Shown: piece by piece, positions 36,239 through 46,312 of the stretch
How the letters are laid out: every line of letters begins with the position of its first letter
How positions within the stretch are numbered: position 1 is the first letter of the stretch
NCBI GenBank assembly: GCA_943787225.1
Contig: CALSLP010000001.1
Coordinates: 1,214,964-1,278,963, forward strand
Length of the DNA: 64,000 nucleotides
Direction of reading: 5' to 3'
From: an uncultured Alphaproteobacteria bacterium
GTDB taxonomy: Bacteria > Pseudomonadota > Alphaproteobacteria > MPNO01 > UBA2964
Program-made: the position numbers and the translations under genes
The notes under the pieces: model-generated
Told to the model about the DNA's origin: nothing
The model's input: the letters and a program-made list of their open reading frames with translations, nothing else
Databases searched by the model: none

Positions 36239-37492
36239 CTAGGGCGTCTGCAAAAATGCCAGGTTGAGTCCGTTTAGAATCCCGAACAATCGATCATAGG
36301 CTGCATCGAAATTCTCCGGTGTCATGTCAGCGCGGAGGACGGTAACGAGACTCACCATATCTTGCCGTGTTTGCGTCCCGGTCATCAGGCTGAGGATGGT
36401 ACATTCAGTATCTGATATCGGGAAAGAGAGCTTCAGCCCTTCCAGCTCCGCATTGAGCTGGCCAGACTTTCGGAGGGCGGCGGCGGCTTGTTTTGCATCA
36501 AGCCCGACCAGGACGGGTGCTAATTTCGGATCGCCCACTTTGGCAGTGACCCCGCCTGTGCGTGCTTCGTTTACGGCGTAAAATATGTGTGTTTTCAGCC
36601 CTCCGGTCAGCATTTCTGAAAAAGCACAGCGTTCCATCCAGGGCAGGGTGTTTAGCCGGTTCAGGAGTTTGGGATTCTTGATATAAAGCGAGGGATCATA
36701 GGCGAAGGGGGCGATGAAGGCGACGACTTTCATCCCGGCACTGCTCACATAGGCGCCCAGTTCCGGCACGGTATAGGCACGATCCTGACTGTGTAATAAG
36801 AGATCAAAAAGTCCGGCATCTCCCTCGTTGAGGTGGTCGCCAACCAACGGGTTGCGCTTTAGCCAATTGGTCGGCGGCAAGTCTTCGAGCAGGGAGCGCG
36901 CTGTTTCGACGCGGTTTACCGGTTGTTCGTCAGCAATGCCCAATGAGCGCAACATAGATTGAGCTTGATAGACACCGGTGCGCCCATAGGGCGCGTAGAC
37001 CATGAGCCCCATACCACCGTCATCGACCAGAACGCGTCTCAGGGTCCGCAATCCTTCCGCCGGTTCTGGCAGATGGTGAAGGACGCCGCAGCAATCGATG
37101 TAGTCATACGGTCCTGGCGCAATCGTTGCGATGTCGAGAAGGGACCCGGAATGAAAAATAATGTTTTTGAGGCCGCGTGCTTTGGCTCGGCTTTCTGCGA
37201 TATCCCGCGAAGCTTGGGACAGATCGAGATAGGTCACCTCTCCCGGGCCACCGGTATCGGCTAATTGCTGGGCCAGCATGATGGCGGCATCACCGGTGCC
37301 GCCGCCAGCAACCAGCGCCTGAAATGGTTTGGAAAAATCCCGCCTGCCGCCAAAAACATAGTGATTCAGCTCTGCCAGCTGGCTGGGAGAACCGGTGACG
37401 AAGCGCTGTGCCTCATCAGCCGGATTGCGTGGCGGATAGGGAAACGTTTCGTATTGTTCGCTCAGCGCCTCAACGCTATCAGATGCCGTCAT
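36239..37492 (-). CDS. Class I SAM-dependent methyltransferase, long form
   Basis: A 417-residue protein with the conserved entry YETFPYPPRNPADE (residues 14-27). SAM motif I LVAGGGTGDAAIML is near residue 63, motif II YLDLSQASRDIAE follows, and the post-motif segment YDYIDCCGVLHHLPEP lies near residue 128. A C-terminal region of about 200 residues has no motif I recognise. Similar long methyltransferases occur in other Proteobacteria without assigned substrate. Its ATG shares bases with the open frame of the divergent gene. Confidence 0.85.
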   Translation of the reverse strand: MTASDSVEALSEQYETFPYPPRNPADEAQRFVTGSPSQLAELNHYVFGGRRDFSKPFQALVAGGGTGDAAIMLAQQLADTGGPGEVTYLDLSQASRDIAESRAKARGLKNIIFHSGSLLDIATIAPGPYDYIDCCGVLHHLPEPAEGLRTLRRVLVDDGGMGLMVYAPYGRTGVYQAQSMLRSLGIADEQPVNRVETARSLLEDLPPTNWLKRNPLVGDHLNEGDAGLFDLLLHSQDRAYTVPELGAYVSSAGMKVVAFIAPFAYDPSLYIKNPKLLNRLNTLPWMERCAFSEMLTGGLKTHIFYAVNEARTGGVTAKVGDPKLAPVLVGLDAKQAAAALRKSGQLNAELEGLKLSFPISDTECTILSLMTGTQTRQDMVSLVTVLRADMTPENFDAAYDRLFGILNGLNLAFLQTP

Positions 37493-37565
37493 GAGTGATT
37501 TCCTGAGAGGGGTTGCGTTGGCTCGTCTGGATTCCGATAGTTATCGAAAGAAAGGTGGGTTCAGA

Positions 37566-38141
37566 ATGCGCGGATATTTTGGCATTGGTGTAGAGGGGGT
37601 CTCGAAGCCGATGAATGCAGGGAATTTGTTTCGGACGGCACATGGTTTTGGCGCTGGGTTTGTTTTTACCATCGATGCAAAATTTGACCGCGACCGTATG
37701 AAATCCGATACGTCGAATATGGCCGGACAGGTACCGTTTTATAGCTTTGACAATGTAGAGTCGATGCGGTTGCCAGATCGCTGTTCTCTGGTGGGTATTG
37801 AATTGACGGATGATGCTATTGAGCTACCGAGTTTTAGACATCCGCGCAATGCCGCCTATGTATTGGGCATGGAACGCGGTAGCCTGTCACCTTTGCTGCA
37901 GGAGTGTTGTGATCATATCGTCAAAATTCCGACACAATTTTCACTGAATCTTGCAACGGCAGGCGCTATTGTCATGTATGATCGTTTATCGACTCTCGGT
38001 CGGTTTGGCGGGCGTCCGGTTGTTCCGGGCGGCCCGGTAGAGCCGTTGCCGGAACACGCGTTTGGCGACCCCGTCTGGAAAAAGAAGGAGCGCCGTCGTA
38101 AAAAGATGGCTGTGTCTGATGCGACCAGCGATAAGGAATAG
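37566..38141 (+). CDS. SpoU/TrmH-family RNA methyltransferase
   Basis: A 191-residue SPOUT methyltransferase. The N-terminus MRGYFGIGVEGVSKPMNAGNLFRTA carries the NxxxxxR RNA-binding motif; the knot region with YVLGMERGSL and the C-terminal LNLATAGAIVMYDR hold the SAM site. I chose ATG 37566 because AAGGTGG lies 8 bases upstream and the family starts with this sequence; the frame open to 37491 overlaps the divergent start. The rRNA or tRNA target is not defined. A basic C-tail (KKKERRRKKMA) may help RNA binding. Confidence 0.87.
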   Translation: MRGYFGIGVEGVSKPMNAGNLFRTAHGFGAGFVFTIDAKFDRDRMKSDTSNMAGQVPFYSFDNVESMRLPDRCSLVGIELTDDAIELPSFRHPRNAAYVLGMERGSLSPLLQECCDHIVKIPTQFSLNLATAGAIVMYDRLSTLGRFGGRPVVPGGPVEPLPEHAFGDPVWKKKERRRKKMAVSDATSDKE

Positions 38142-38165
38142 AAAAGAACACAAGGATTTAAGGCA

Positions 38166-38687
38166 GTGCAAACGAAAACAATCTCACCCTTGGCGGTATT
38201 TCTAGCCGGGTTTGTGGTGTTTGGGGCAGGACCAGCCCAAAGCGCTGGCGTGAAATCCGCTCAGGTTTTCAAGGACTGGTCGGTTCATGTCATTGGTAAA
38301 AAGAAAAAGAAGATCTGTTATCTCCATGGCGAGCCTAAAAAATCAGCAGGCAAATATAAGCGGCGGGGCCCGACTTATTTGCAGGTCACCCACCGCGTCG
38401 CTGACCCTGTCCGGAACGAAGTGTCGATTACCGCTGGCTATAGCTACAAAAAAGGTAGTGACGTGAAGGTCAATATCGATGACAAGACTTTCTCAATGTT
38501 TGTCGACGGGAGCAATGCTTGGGCACGAGATGCGCGCGGTGATTCTGAACTCGTTAAGGCAATGCGTGCCGGCAAATCAATGATTGTTAGCGGGACCTCT
38601 GGTCGTGGCACGGTGACCAAAGATCGATATTCGCTCGCCGGATTTACAGCGGCTCATAAGGCCATCAACAAAGCCTGCGGCAAATAA
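38166..38687 (+). CDS. IalB-like exported protein
   Basis: A 173-residue protein with a cleavable signal peptide (residues 1-27, ending QSA). It resembles the invasion-associated locus B (IalB) family, with VFKDWSVHVI near the mature start, a single early Cys in KKICYLHG and a C-terminal GFTAAHKAINKACGK. The GTG start at 38166 is 24 bases past the RNA methyltransferase stop, so the two may be co-transcribed. IalB-family proteins are periplasmic or surface located, common in Alphaproteobacteria, and not necessarily tied to invasion. Confidence 0.8.
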   Translation: MQTKTISPLAVFLAGFVVFGAGPAQSAGVKSAQVFKDWSVHVIGKKKKKICYLHGEPKKSAGKYKRRGPTYLQVTHRVADPVRNEVSITAGYSYKKGSDVKVNIDDKTFSMFVDGSNAWARDARGDSELVKAMRAGKSMIVSGTSGRGTVTKDRYSLAGFTAAHKAINKACGK

Positions 38688-38780
38688 TAATTTATCATCG
38701 CTACGTTGCCTGACAGCGCTGATCGCGCTAGGTCGGGGCATAACAATATTTCAAAGATTTAAAAGAGTCAGGAGAAGACA

Positions 38781-39566
38781 ATGAGCACAGGGTTTGACGC
38801 TAACACGGCCTATAGCATGAAAGACAAGGTTGTCATCGTCACCGGTGGCGGCACCGGTATCGGCAAGGTTTACAGCCAACGCTTGGCCGAGAGTGGTGCC
38901 AAGGTCGTGCTCGCTGATATCGCCGCTGATGAGGCCAATGATGTTGCGGCCCAGATTCGAGAGTCTGGCGGGCAGGCGCTTTCCGTGCCGACTGATGTGA
39001 CGGATGAAGACGCCGTTCAGGCGATGGCCGATGCCGCTGTGAAGGAATTTGGCGGCATTGATGGGTTGGTCAATAACGCCTCCCTCATGAGTGTGTTGCC
39101 GCGAGGTGACTGGTTTGAGATTTCAGTCGATCGTTGGGATTCTGTTATGGCCGTCAATCTGAAGGGCATCTTCCTGTGCAGCCGCGCGGTGTACCCCCAT
39201 ATGCAAAAACGCGGCGGTGGCAGTATCGTCAACATTTCCTCCGGACGTATTTGGGAGGGCAATCCCAACCGGCTTGATTACACAACGTCAAAAGCGGGCG
39301 TTGTTGGGCTGACGAGGGCGCTGGCGCGTGAGGTAGGTGATGACAAGATCAGCGTCAATGCCATCACGCCGGGCTTTACGTTGAGTGAAACTCAAATGTC
39401 GTCTTCATCGTCAAACTATCTCGGCGGCAAAGATGATGGAAAATGCTTTAAACGACCGCAAACACCTGATGATCTGGTCGGCGCGGTGATCTTTCTGCTG
39501 AGCGGGGCCGCGGGCTTTATCACGGGCCAGACTGTCAACGTAGATGGTGGCATGTATATGCATTAA
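38781..39566 (+). CDS. Short-chain dehydrogenase/reductase
   Basis: A 261-residue classical SDR. The cofactor loop GGGTGIGK lies near residue 20, NNA near residue 95, the catalytic Ser in VNISSGR near 153, and YTTSK with the catalytic Tyr and Lys near 166-170. An Asp after the second beta strand (VLADIAADE) favours NAD(H). The C-terminus GFITGQTVNVDGG is canonical. An MFS carrier gene follows 51 bases later on the same strand. Substrate unknown. Confidence 0.94.
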   Translation: MSTGFDANTAYSMKDKVVIVTGGGTGIGKVYSQRLAESGAKVVLADIAADEANDVAAQIRESGGQALSVPTDVTDEDAVQAMADAAVKEFGGIDGLVNNASLMSVLPRGDWFEISVDRWDSVMAVNLKGIFLCSRAVYPHMQKRGGGSIVNISSGRIWEGNPNRLDYTTSKAGVVGLTRALAREVGDDKISVNAITPGFTLSETQMSSSSSNYLGGKDDGKCFKRPQTPDDLVGAVIFLLSGAAGFITGQTVNVDGGMYMH

Positions 39567-39617
39567 GGTGACTGGGCAAATACCCGCTATTCTACCTTTC
39601 GTCTTATTGGAGCCCTA

Positions 39618-40973
39618 ATGGCCGACGCCCCAGAACCGACCGGCAAACCCGGTATGAAAAAGAACGTTGCTTTGCTGGCACTGTGTCAGGCTTTGTTTAA
39701 CAGCTCGACCGGTGTCGTTCTTTCAGTATCGGCGCTGGTCGGGCTGGCCCTGGCCTCCGACAAGTCTCTGGCAACATTGCCACAGGCTTTGCAGTGGGAG
39801 GCCACCGCCGCGTTCTCAATTCCTTTGGCGATGATTATGCGTCGGTTTGGTCGCCGCACCGGGTTTATCTTTGGCGCGTTGATGGGCTCCTTTGGTGCCA
39901 TCATTGCGGCAGCGGCAATATTCCAGGGATCTTTTGAACTCTATCTTGTGGCGATCATTTTCTTTGGTGCCTACACGATTTCGGGCCAGACGTATCGATT
40001 TGCCGCCGCGGATGTTGCCGATGAGAAATGGCATGGCATCGCGATTTCTCTGGTCATTGGTGGTGGCGTGCTGGCGGCATTCATTGGCCCGGAAATATCC
40101 AAATGGACCCATGATGTTTCCAGCTTGTGGCTTGGCAATGAGAGCTTTGCCAAGGTCATAGAGTTTATCTGTGGTCCCGGAATTGCGGCTTCGGCGACGG
40201 TTACGCCAGGTCAAAATCCACCCTATCAGTTTGGCGGCACATTTATTGTGCTCGCCTTCTTGCCGATCCTTTTGATTTTCATGGTCTCACTGGTCGGATT
40301 CCCGAAAAAGGAAGAGCAGAAATTTGAGAATTCGGGTCGTCCCTTAGGCGAACTGCTGCGTCAGCCTGGCTATGTCGTTGCGGTGCTTTGTGCCGTGATC
40401 GGGTGGGGCGTCATGGTGTTGATGATGGCGGCGACCCCCCTCGCCATGGTTCAGGAATATGGCCATACCTTCGTCGATACGGCCTTTATCGCGCAGTGGC
40501 ATATGTTCGGTATGTTCGCGCCGTCCTTCTTTACAGGCTCGTTGATCAAAAAATTTGGCTTGCTGAATGTCCTGCTGGCCGGTCTGGTGTTGTCGAGTAC
40601 CGCGGCGTTGATCGGGATGTCAGGCGGGACGATCCAGCATTTCTGGTTTGCCAATATTTGTGTCGGTTGCGGCTGGAACTTCCTGTTTGTCGGGGCCACG
40701 CATCTTTTGACCAAGATGTACCGCCCGGAAGAAAAGGCGAAAGCCCAGGGCATGAATGACTTTATGGTCTTCCAGTCGGTTGCCGCGTTTTCATTATCTG
40801 CTGGTTTGCTGCAGAACAGCGTCGGTTGGACGACGGTTTGCATGTTACTGTTGCCCTGTGTCGCGATCGTGTTTGTGGCGGTGCTGTATCTCAAGTTTGT
40901 GCCAGGGGCAGCGCCGCCAGGGCTCGGTCGCCCGCCAGACCGGCGGCCGCTGAATAAAGAATGTTTCCCGTGA
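39618..40973 (+). CDS. MFS transporter 2
   Basis: A 451-residue major-facilitator carrier with about twelve membrane segments. The N-terminal half includes [19 protein letters not shown], a form of the family's motif A, near residue 75. A polar insert of about 40 residues (near 165-205) separates two segments. The C-terminal end is Pro-rich ([15 protein letters not shown]). It is 51 bases after the SDR and may share its transcript; together they could take up and oxidise an alcohol. Confidence 0.9.
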   Translation: MADAPEPTGKPGMKKNVALLALCQALFNSSTGVVLSVSALVGLALASDKSLATLPQALQWEATAAFSIPLAMIMRRFGRRTGFIFGALMGSFGAIIAAAAIFQGSFELYLVAIIFFGAYTISGQTYRFAAADVADEKWHGIAISLVIGGGVLAAFIGPEISKWTHDVSSLWLGNESFAKVIEFICGPGIAASATVTPGQNPPYQFGGTFIVLAFLPILLIFMVSLVGFPKKEEQKFENSGRPLGELLRQPGYVVAVLCAVIGWGVMVLMMAATPLAMVQEYGHTFVDTAFIAQWHMFGMFAPSFFTGSLIKKFGLLNVLLAGLVLSSTAALIGMSGGTIQHFWFANICVGCGWNFLFVGATHLLTKMYRPEEKAKAQGMNDFMVFQSVAAFSLSAGLLQNSVGWTTVCMLLLPCVAIVFVAVLYLKFVPGAAPPGLGRPPDRRPLNKECFP

Positions 40974-41001
40974 GCGTCTCGGCGCTCTATATAGTGCCGT
41001 T

Positions 41002-42156
41002 ATGCCGGATTCTCAGGACATCATAATTCAAGAAACGCCTCTGGCGCCCGCCGTGCCCGTGGCGGCGGGGCAGGTTAACCTCATTGGCTTAAGCCGTCAG
41101 GAGCTGGAGGACACGGTTGTCGGATTTGGCTTGCCCAAATTCCGCGCCAAGCAAATCTGGCACTGGCTCTATCACCGAGGCGCCAAGTCGTTTGATGAAA
41201 TGACGACCCTGTCGAAGAGGGCCCGCGAACAGTTTGCCGAACGCTGCATTATCGCCCGGCCTGGCGTGGTCAATGAGCAGCTTTCCGAAGATCACACCCG
41301 GAAATGGCTGCTCGGTGTGCCCGGCGGTGGCGAGGTTGAAACCGTCTATATCCCTGAGAAAGATCGCGGTGCGCTGTGTATCTCTTCTCAGGTCGGCTGT
41401 GCGCTAAGCTGCAAGTTCTGCCATACCGGGACCCAACCTTTGATGCGGAACCTGACATCGGCTGACATCGTCGGACAGATGCTGGTCGCGCGCGACACCT
41501 ATAACGAATGGCCGAGCCCCCGTGGCGGACGGCTGCTATCCAACATCGTGATGATGGGTATGGGCGAGCCCTTGCTGAATTATGACAATGTCAAAAAAGC
41601 CCTGACTATCATCATGGATCAGGAAGGTATCTCAATTTCCAAACGCCGGATCACCCTGTCGACTGCCGGGTATGTGCCGAACATGCAGCGCTGTGGTGAA
41701 GAGCTGAATGTGAACCTTGCTGTTTCGTTACATGCGGTGCGCGATGATCTGCGTGATGAGATTGTACCGATCAACAAGAAGTTCCCGATCAAGGTCTTGC
41801 TGGATGCCTGCCGTGCCTATCCGGGTTCCAACAACGCACGGCGCATCACGTTTGAGTATGTGATGTTGAAGGATGTGAATGATTCTGAAGCCGATGCCCG
41901 AGAGTTAGTACGGCTGATGAAAGGCATTCCGGCCAAGATCAATCTGATCCCCTTCAATGCCTGGCCGGGGGCGCCGTTTGAATGTTCCGATGGCGCGACG
42001 ATTAATCGCTTCGCGGAGATTGTGAATGATGCGGGTTATTCGGCCCCGGTGCGGGTGCCGCGCGGCCGCGATATTCTGGCGGCCTGTGGTCAACTTAAAT
42101 CTGCCAGTGAGCGGGCGAAGCGGAAATCGCAGGAAGCCCCCGCCGCGACGACATGA
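41002..42156 (+). CDS. rlmN: Dual-specificity RNA methyltransferase RlmN
   Basis: A 384-residue radical-SAM enzyme that methylates C2 of adenine in 23S rRNA and some tRNAs. The radical-SAM cluster is [11 protein letters not shown] near residue 133 (C-x3-C-x2-C). The family motifs [13 protein letters not shown] and [19 protein letters not shown] are present, and the methyl-carrying Cys is in [10 protein letters not shown] near residue 370. The N-terminal helical region [19 protein letters not shown] matches RlmN. Stop overlaps the next small gene by 4 bases. Confidence 0.96.
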   Translation: MPDSQDIIIQETPLAPAVPVAAGQVNLIGLSRQELEDTVVGFGLPKFRAKQIWHWLYHRGAKSFDEMTTLSKRAREQFAERCIIARPGVVNEQLSEDHTRKWLLGVPGGGEVETVYIPEKDRGALCISSQVGCALSCKFCHTGTQPLMRNLTSADIVGQMLVARDTYNEWPSPRGGRLLSNIVMMGMGEPLLNYDNVKKALTIIMDQEGISISKRRITLSTAGYVPNMQRCGEELNVNLAVSLHAVRDDLRDEIVPINKKFPIKVLLDACRAYPGSNNARRITFEYVMLKDVNDSEADARELVRLMKGIPAKINLIPFNAWPGAPFECSDGATINRFAEIVNDAGYSAPVRVPRGRDILAACGQLKSASERAKRKSQEAPAATT

Positions 42157-42597
42157 GCGAGCCTGAATTTCGTCTCGGCGTTTCGTTTATCGCCGGTCTT
42201 GTCATGTTGTGGCCGCTGTGGCGCATTTTTGTCCGGACTGGCAAATCACCTGCGTGGGCCTTCTTGGTCTTTATGCCGATCCTTGGCTGGCTGGCGATCT
42301 ATCTGATCCTGGCATTGTCGAAATGGCCCGCAATCCCTCCCGATAATGAGGAGGCTCGGATAGTGCAGGGCGTGCCCCATCAGTCTCTGGACAATGGTCG
42401 TACTGGCGATTGCTGTCGTGATCCCGGTCTGGACCGCGACGGTCATCATGCGCAAGGCTGGCTTTTCGCCATGGTGGGGTCTGTTAAATGCGATTCCGCT
42501 GGTGAGCCTGATTGTCGTCTGGGTGTTTGCCTTTGTGGATTGGCCCAACCTCCCCGCTAAAACCGCTGAGGAGCCATCAGAGGACGGCAACGCTTAG
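42153..42597 (+). pseudogene. Small membrane protein with two repeated halves, frameshifted
   Basis: Two frames, 42153-42560 and 42394-42597, each encode a similar unit: a helix, a Lys/Arg-(S)-P-W motif (GKSPAWAFLVFMPILGW and GFSPWWGLLNAIPLVSL), another membrane segment and WP. Dropping one base from GACAATGG near 42389-42396 fuses HQSLD to MVVLAIAVV and yields an intact 147-residue protein with four membrane segments. A stop at 42361 in the second frame argues against an independent gene, though a separate start at 42394 remains possible. Coupled to rlmN; function unknown. Confidence 0.6.
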
Positions 42598-43722
42598 ATC
42601 TGGTTGCTGCTTCTTTTTCTTTTCCGCGGCACCGCACATATTTTGAATTGATTTCCAATCCTCGGCGGACATCGCATCCCTGCCGCTCGTGGTTGCTTCT
42701 GCTGACAGGCGCGCTGCCCGGTCTTCGCTCAGCGGGTGAGAGGAAAAGAGTTTCAATGATTTTGGCAGTTCCGGTAACTCGGTGCTAAAGCGCTTGAAGA
42801 CCGAAACCACCCCGCTGGTTCGAATACCCGCGCGCTGCAGGATATCCAATGCAGCATCATCGGCTTCGCGCTCGGCATCGCGGGAATAGGCAGACCGCAG
42901 CATCAGCCCGGTCGCGGTCCCCATTATGCCCTGACCAGCCCCCGCCAATAGCAGGTCGAGCGTGCCGGTCAGGCCGATATGGCGGATCAATCCCTTTCGT
43001 CGGATGCAGATGGATCAGGTGGCCGATTTCATGGGCCATAACCCCGGCGAGTTCTTCCGGGTTATGGACGAAATCGATCAACCCTTTGAATACAACGATT
43101 TGGCCGCCGGGGGCCGCAAACGCGTTGATCATCTTGGCGTTGACGACCGTCACGGTGAGTGGGCCTTTGATCCCCGCAGCCCTCGCCAGCCTCTGGCGAA
43201 AGCGTTCCATGGCGGGATGTTGGTCGATCCGCAGGAACAGACCGCTATCTTTTTCTTCTCCAGCAATCCGACAAGGTCGATGACCTGCTCGACGGCGGCT
43301 TCGCCCATCGTCCGTTCAACAGAAGCTGGGATAAGTGGTGCCAGAAAAGGCGGCAGAATCGTTGCTGCAGCAAAAACGGCAATGGCAATCGACGCAAAGG
43401 ACACGCCAATAATCATTGCAAGTTTGCGGCGGCCGCCTTTGTCTTTTCCGGCTTTGTCTATGGCGGGACAGGATTGTCGGATTGCGGCAATGAAACCTGG
43501 ATCGTTCAGTTCGAGCCGGGCGGCATTGTCGCCTTGCAATGCCAAACGGGCTCGGCCTTGCGCGTTGGGTGGCTGTGCCCACCAAAGCTGCTCAAGAGGC
43601 CAGGAAAATTTTAGGTGCGGATCGTCTGTCCCGTGGATATCCAACCGGCTGGGCAGCAGGGAGAGCGTTACCGCATGGCGGGCTGACGTTTTCCCATCGT
43701 AATACCAGCCTTTCGTTACCAA
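42577..43722 (-). pseudogene. M48-family zinc metalloprotease with two frameshifts
   Basis: Three overlapping minus-strand frames (43150-43722, 42857-43210, 42577-42990) together form one 381-residue membrane-linked peptidase. The N-terminal part holds a soluble beta region and a membrane segment near residues 100-125. The zinc site is HEIGH with the third-ligand Glu in SRDAEREADDAAL, followed by a HPLSEDRAARL ending typical of M48 enzymes. One T is missing in the T5 run at 43250-43254, and one base is extra near 42988-42996; correcting both restores the frame. It starts 3 bases after the DUF898 gene, a pairing seen in other Proteobacteria. Confidence 0.82.
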
Positions 43723-43724
43723 TT

Positions 43725-44855
43725 TTACAGCCCAACCTCTATTCCGGCGGTGCCGCCGACATCCAGCGCGTCGGCAAGCCCCTCGCCGGTGCCCGACGCC
43801 TGCTGGGCGTTTTGTACAAACGCTTCAAGATCAATCTCGCCTTCGGCTTCAAACTTGTTTGCCACAAGAATTAGTATCCGGTGGGTAACCATCATGACGG
43901 TAATGACGGGCAGAAATAGAAAAAAGAAAAAGCCAATGATGAACAGGGGGAGGCCATGTTGTGATGGTAGGGCTTGGCCAGCTGAGACGCCATTCAAGTA
44001 GCCATAAATAGTCAGTCCGCCAAACACCAGAATTAACAGGAAGTAATAGAGAAAATAAATTCGGGCAAAATCACCGAACGTTACTGGAAAGTTTAGTTGG
44101 AGTGGTCCAAAGCTGGTTTTGGAAGCCAGGTAACGAGTGGAGAAAGCAGCGTACCAAAGCAAAGAAATACCCAATGTGAAGGGCATGAGTAGAAAACAAA
44201 TCACCCATTTCCAGAATAAATCCTTTGCCCGGGCATCGAGAGCAAATTTCTCCTGTCCGAGGAATGTATTATTCATCATATAGGTTTGTAGCCGTACGGT
44301 GGCGAGCGGAGCGGCAAGCCCTAGAGTTGCGATGGTAAGTAATGAATATCCGAAGGATTTCGCAGCATATTTCTTGGCATCTCCGGCCTGTACAAACCGG
44401 ATGCTCCTCCACACCGTACGCGACAGTTGATAGCGTCGAGCTCGGTACACCGCATAGCCAAAAAGGTAGAGAAAGACCAAGTAGTAGATGACTTGGAATG
44501 TAATCAGTGCAGCATTATTGCCCATTGTCTGAATATAAAAGTTACCGACGTTGATGATAATGCCGATAGGAATCAGCACCGCGAGGACTATCAGGAATCC
44601 CAGAAACAGTTCTTTCCCCGTGCCGGTATATTCCAGAGGCTCACCAAACAGGGATTGGCTGCTCCAGATATATTTACGGATTCGGGTTTTCCCCCAGAAC
44701 CGGTAGAAACCCAACGTGATGATGGTCAGGAGCGTATTTTTAAAGACCAGCCAGCCCAATGCTTTGGCTTCGCCGGTATAGTTGAGGGGGTGTTGCGTAG
44801 GGGGCGCTGAGGCGTCGCTTGGCTCCGCTGTCCCGGAAACAGGTTGATCTGCCAT
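43725..44855 (-). CDS. DUF898 (YjgN-like) integral membrane protein
   Basis: A 376-residue inner-membrane protein of the DUF898/YjgN family. Six or more hydrophobic segments alternate with repeated motifs: two related copies of a unit containing TLGFYRFWGKTRIRKYIW and ARRYQLSRTVWRSIRF. I chose ATG 44855 because GGGAGAG lies 8 bases before it; the frame open to 44927 is not preceded by a ribosome site. It is first of a two-gene operon with the M48 protease. Function unknown; a role in membrane-protein quality control with the protease is inference. Confidence 0.85.
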   Translation of the reverse strand: MADQPVSGTAEPSDASAPPTQHPLNYTGEAKALGWLVFKNTLLTIITLGFYRFWGKTRIRKYIWSSQSLFGEPLEYTGTGKELFLGFLIVLAVLIPIGIIINVGNFYIQTMGNNAALITFQVIYYLVFLYLFGYAVYRARRYQLSRTVWRSIRFVQAGDAKKYAAKSFGYSLLTIATLGLAAPLATVRLQTYMMNNTFLGQEKFALDARAKDLFWKWVICFLLMPFTLGISLLWYAAFSTRYLASKTSFGPLQLNFPVTFGDFARIYFLYYFLLILVFGGLTIYGYLNGVSAGQALPSQHGLPLFIIGFFFFLFLPVITVMMVTHRILILVANKFEAEGEIDLEAFVQNAQQASGTGEGLADALDVGGTAGIEVGL

Positions 44856-44952
44856 TATTTTCTCTCCCAGCAGGATCACGGATCTTTTTAATTCACCAAT
44901 CTTTATTGATAATGACAGGTTTTGCAATCGGGAGTAGCGGGTGTGCTGCCTC

Positions 44953-44980
44953 TTGTAGCTTGTCTACTAATCCCTATACT
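44953..44980 (+). promoter_or_regulatory. Candidate sigma-70 promoter of argG
   Basis: TTGTAG (44953-44958) and TATACT (44975-44980) are separated by 16 bases and lie 43 bases before the argG start. The -10 element is a close match to the consensus and the -35 a fair one. No ARG-box-like operator was recognised around it. Confidence 0.4.
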
Positions 44981-45022
44981 GCGCGCGCTTTTCCAATAGT
45001 TTCCTGAGTAAAGGGCCCGACG

Positions 45023-46255
45023 ATGGCGGCGATCGATAAAAGAGATATCAACAAGGTAGTACTGGCCTATTCGGGCGGGTTGGACACCTCCGTCATTCTG
45101 CGCTGGCTGCAAGAAGAATATGACTGCGAGGTCGTCACTTTTACTGCCGATCTCGGTCAGGGTGAAGAGGTTGAGCCGGCGCGGGCCAAGGCCGAAGCTG
45201 CCGGTGTCAAAGAGATTTATATCGAAGATGTTCGCGAAGAGTTCGTCCGCGACTTCGTGTTTCCGATGTTTCGGGCCAATGCCGTCTATGAAGGCGTTTA
45301 TCTGCTCGGTACATCGATCGCCCGGCCTTTGATTGCCAAACGCCAGATCGAGATCGCGGCTGAGACTGGCGCCGATGCCGTCAGCCATGGCGCGACTGGC
45401 AAAGGCAATGATCAGGTCCGGTTCGAACTTGGCTATTATGCCCTCAATCCGGAAATTCAGGTCATCGCTCCGTGGCGTGAATGGGATCTCGATGGCCGGC
45501 AGCGGCTGCTCGAATATGCCCGGGCGCATCAAATCGATATTCCGCGCGATAAGGAAGACGAACCACCGTATTCGACCGATGCCAATTTGCTGCATATTTC
45601 CTATGAGGGCCGCGCGCTTGAAGACCCGTGGGTCGAGCCGAGTGACGCGATGTTTACCCGCAGTGTGTCGCCGGAAATGGCGCCTGATACCCCGACCTAT
45701 ATTGAGGTTGAGTTTGAGCGCGGTGATCCCGTCGCGATTGATGGTGAGAAACTGTCACCAGCATCTTTGCTGACCAGGCTCAACGAGCTTGGCGGTGCCA
45801 ATGGTATTGGCCGTCTCGATCTGGTCGAAAACCGCTATGTCGGCATGAAGTCACGCGGCGTGTACGAGACCCCTGGCGGTACGGTTCTGCTGACGGCACA
45901 TCGTGGCATTGAAAGTATCACGCTCGATCGTGGGGCCGCGCATCTGAAAGATGATCTGATGCCGCGCTATGCCGAGCTGGTCTATAACGGCTTCTGGTTC
46001 TCGCCGGAACGCGAAATGATCCAGACGGCGGTTGATGAGAGCCAGCAACATGTCACCGGTACTGTCCGGCTCAAGCTCTATAAGGGTTTGGTCTCGGTGG
46101 TCGGACGTAAATCACCTTTCAGTCTTTACTCGGAATCGCATGTGACGTTTGAGGCCGATACAGTCTATGACCAGCGCGATGCGCAGGGTTTTATCAAGCT
46201 CAATGCTCTGCGACTGCAACTTCTGCAAGCGGCACAAAAACGTTTCACCAGTTGA
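45023..46255 (+). CDS. argG: Argininosuccinate synthase
   Basis: A 410-residue enzyme that joins citrulline and aspartate with ATP in arginine synthesis. The N-type ATP pyrophosphatase loop [11 protein letters not shown] lies near residue 15. Other conserved segments are [13 protein letters not shown] near residue 120, [12 protein letters not shown] near 210 and [19 protein letters not shown] near 270. Length and order are those of the standard bacterial enzyme. It is divergent from the DUF898 gene, and its own promoter candidate precedes it. Confidence 0.97.
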   Translation: MAAIDKRDINKVVLAYSGGLDTSVILRWLQEEYDCEVVTFTADLGQGEEVEPARAKAEAAGVKEIYIEDVREEFVRDFVFPMFRANAVYEGVYLLGTSIARPLIAKRQIEIAAETGADAVSHGATGKGNDQVRFELGYYALNPEIQVIAPWREWDLDGRQRLLEYARAHQIDIPRDKEDEPPYSTDANLLHISYEGRALEDPWVEPSDAMFTRSVSPEMAPDTPTYIEVEFERGDPVAIDGEKLSPASLLTRLNELGGANGIGRLDLVENRYVGMKSRGVYETPGGTVLLTAHRGIESITLDRGAAHLKDDLMPRYAELVYNGFWFSPEREMIQTAVDESQQHVTGTVRLKLYKGLVSVVGRKSPFSLYSESHVTFEADTVYDQRDAQGFIKLNALRLQLLQAAQKRFTS

Positions 46256-46312
46256 CGGGTCCGGTTCCGCTGCAAGACAATCTGGCTGGATGTTGGCGGA
46301 AACGGAAAAACC

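Noticed and set aside
41002..42156. Cfr-type antibiotic-resistance methyltransferase instead of RlmN
   Set aside because: Length, the N-terminal helical region and the chromosomal housekeeping context fit RlmN, and no resistance-element genes are near.
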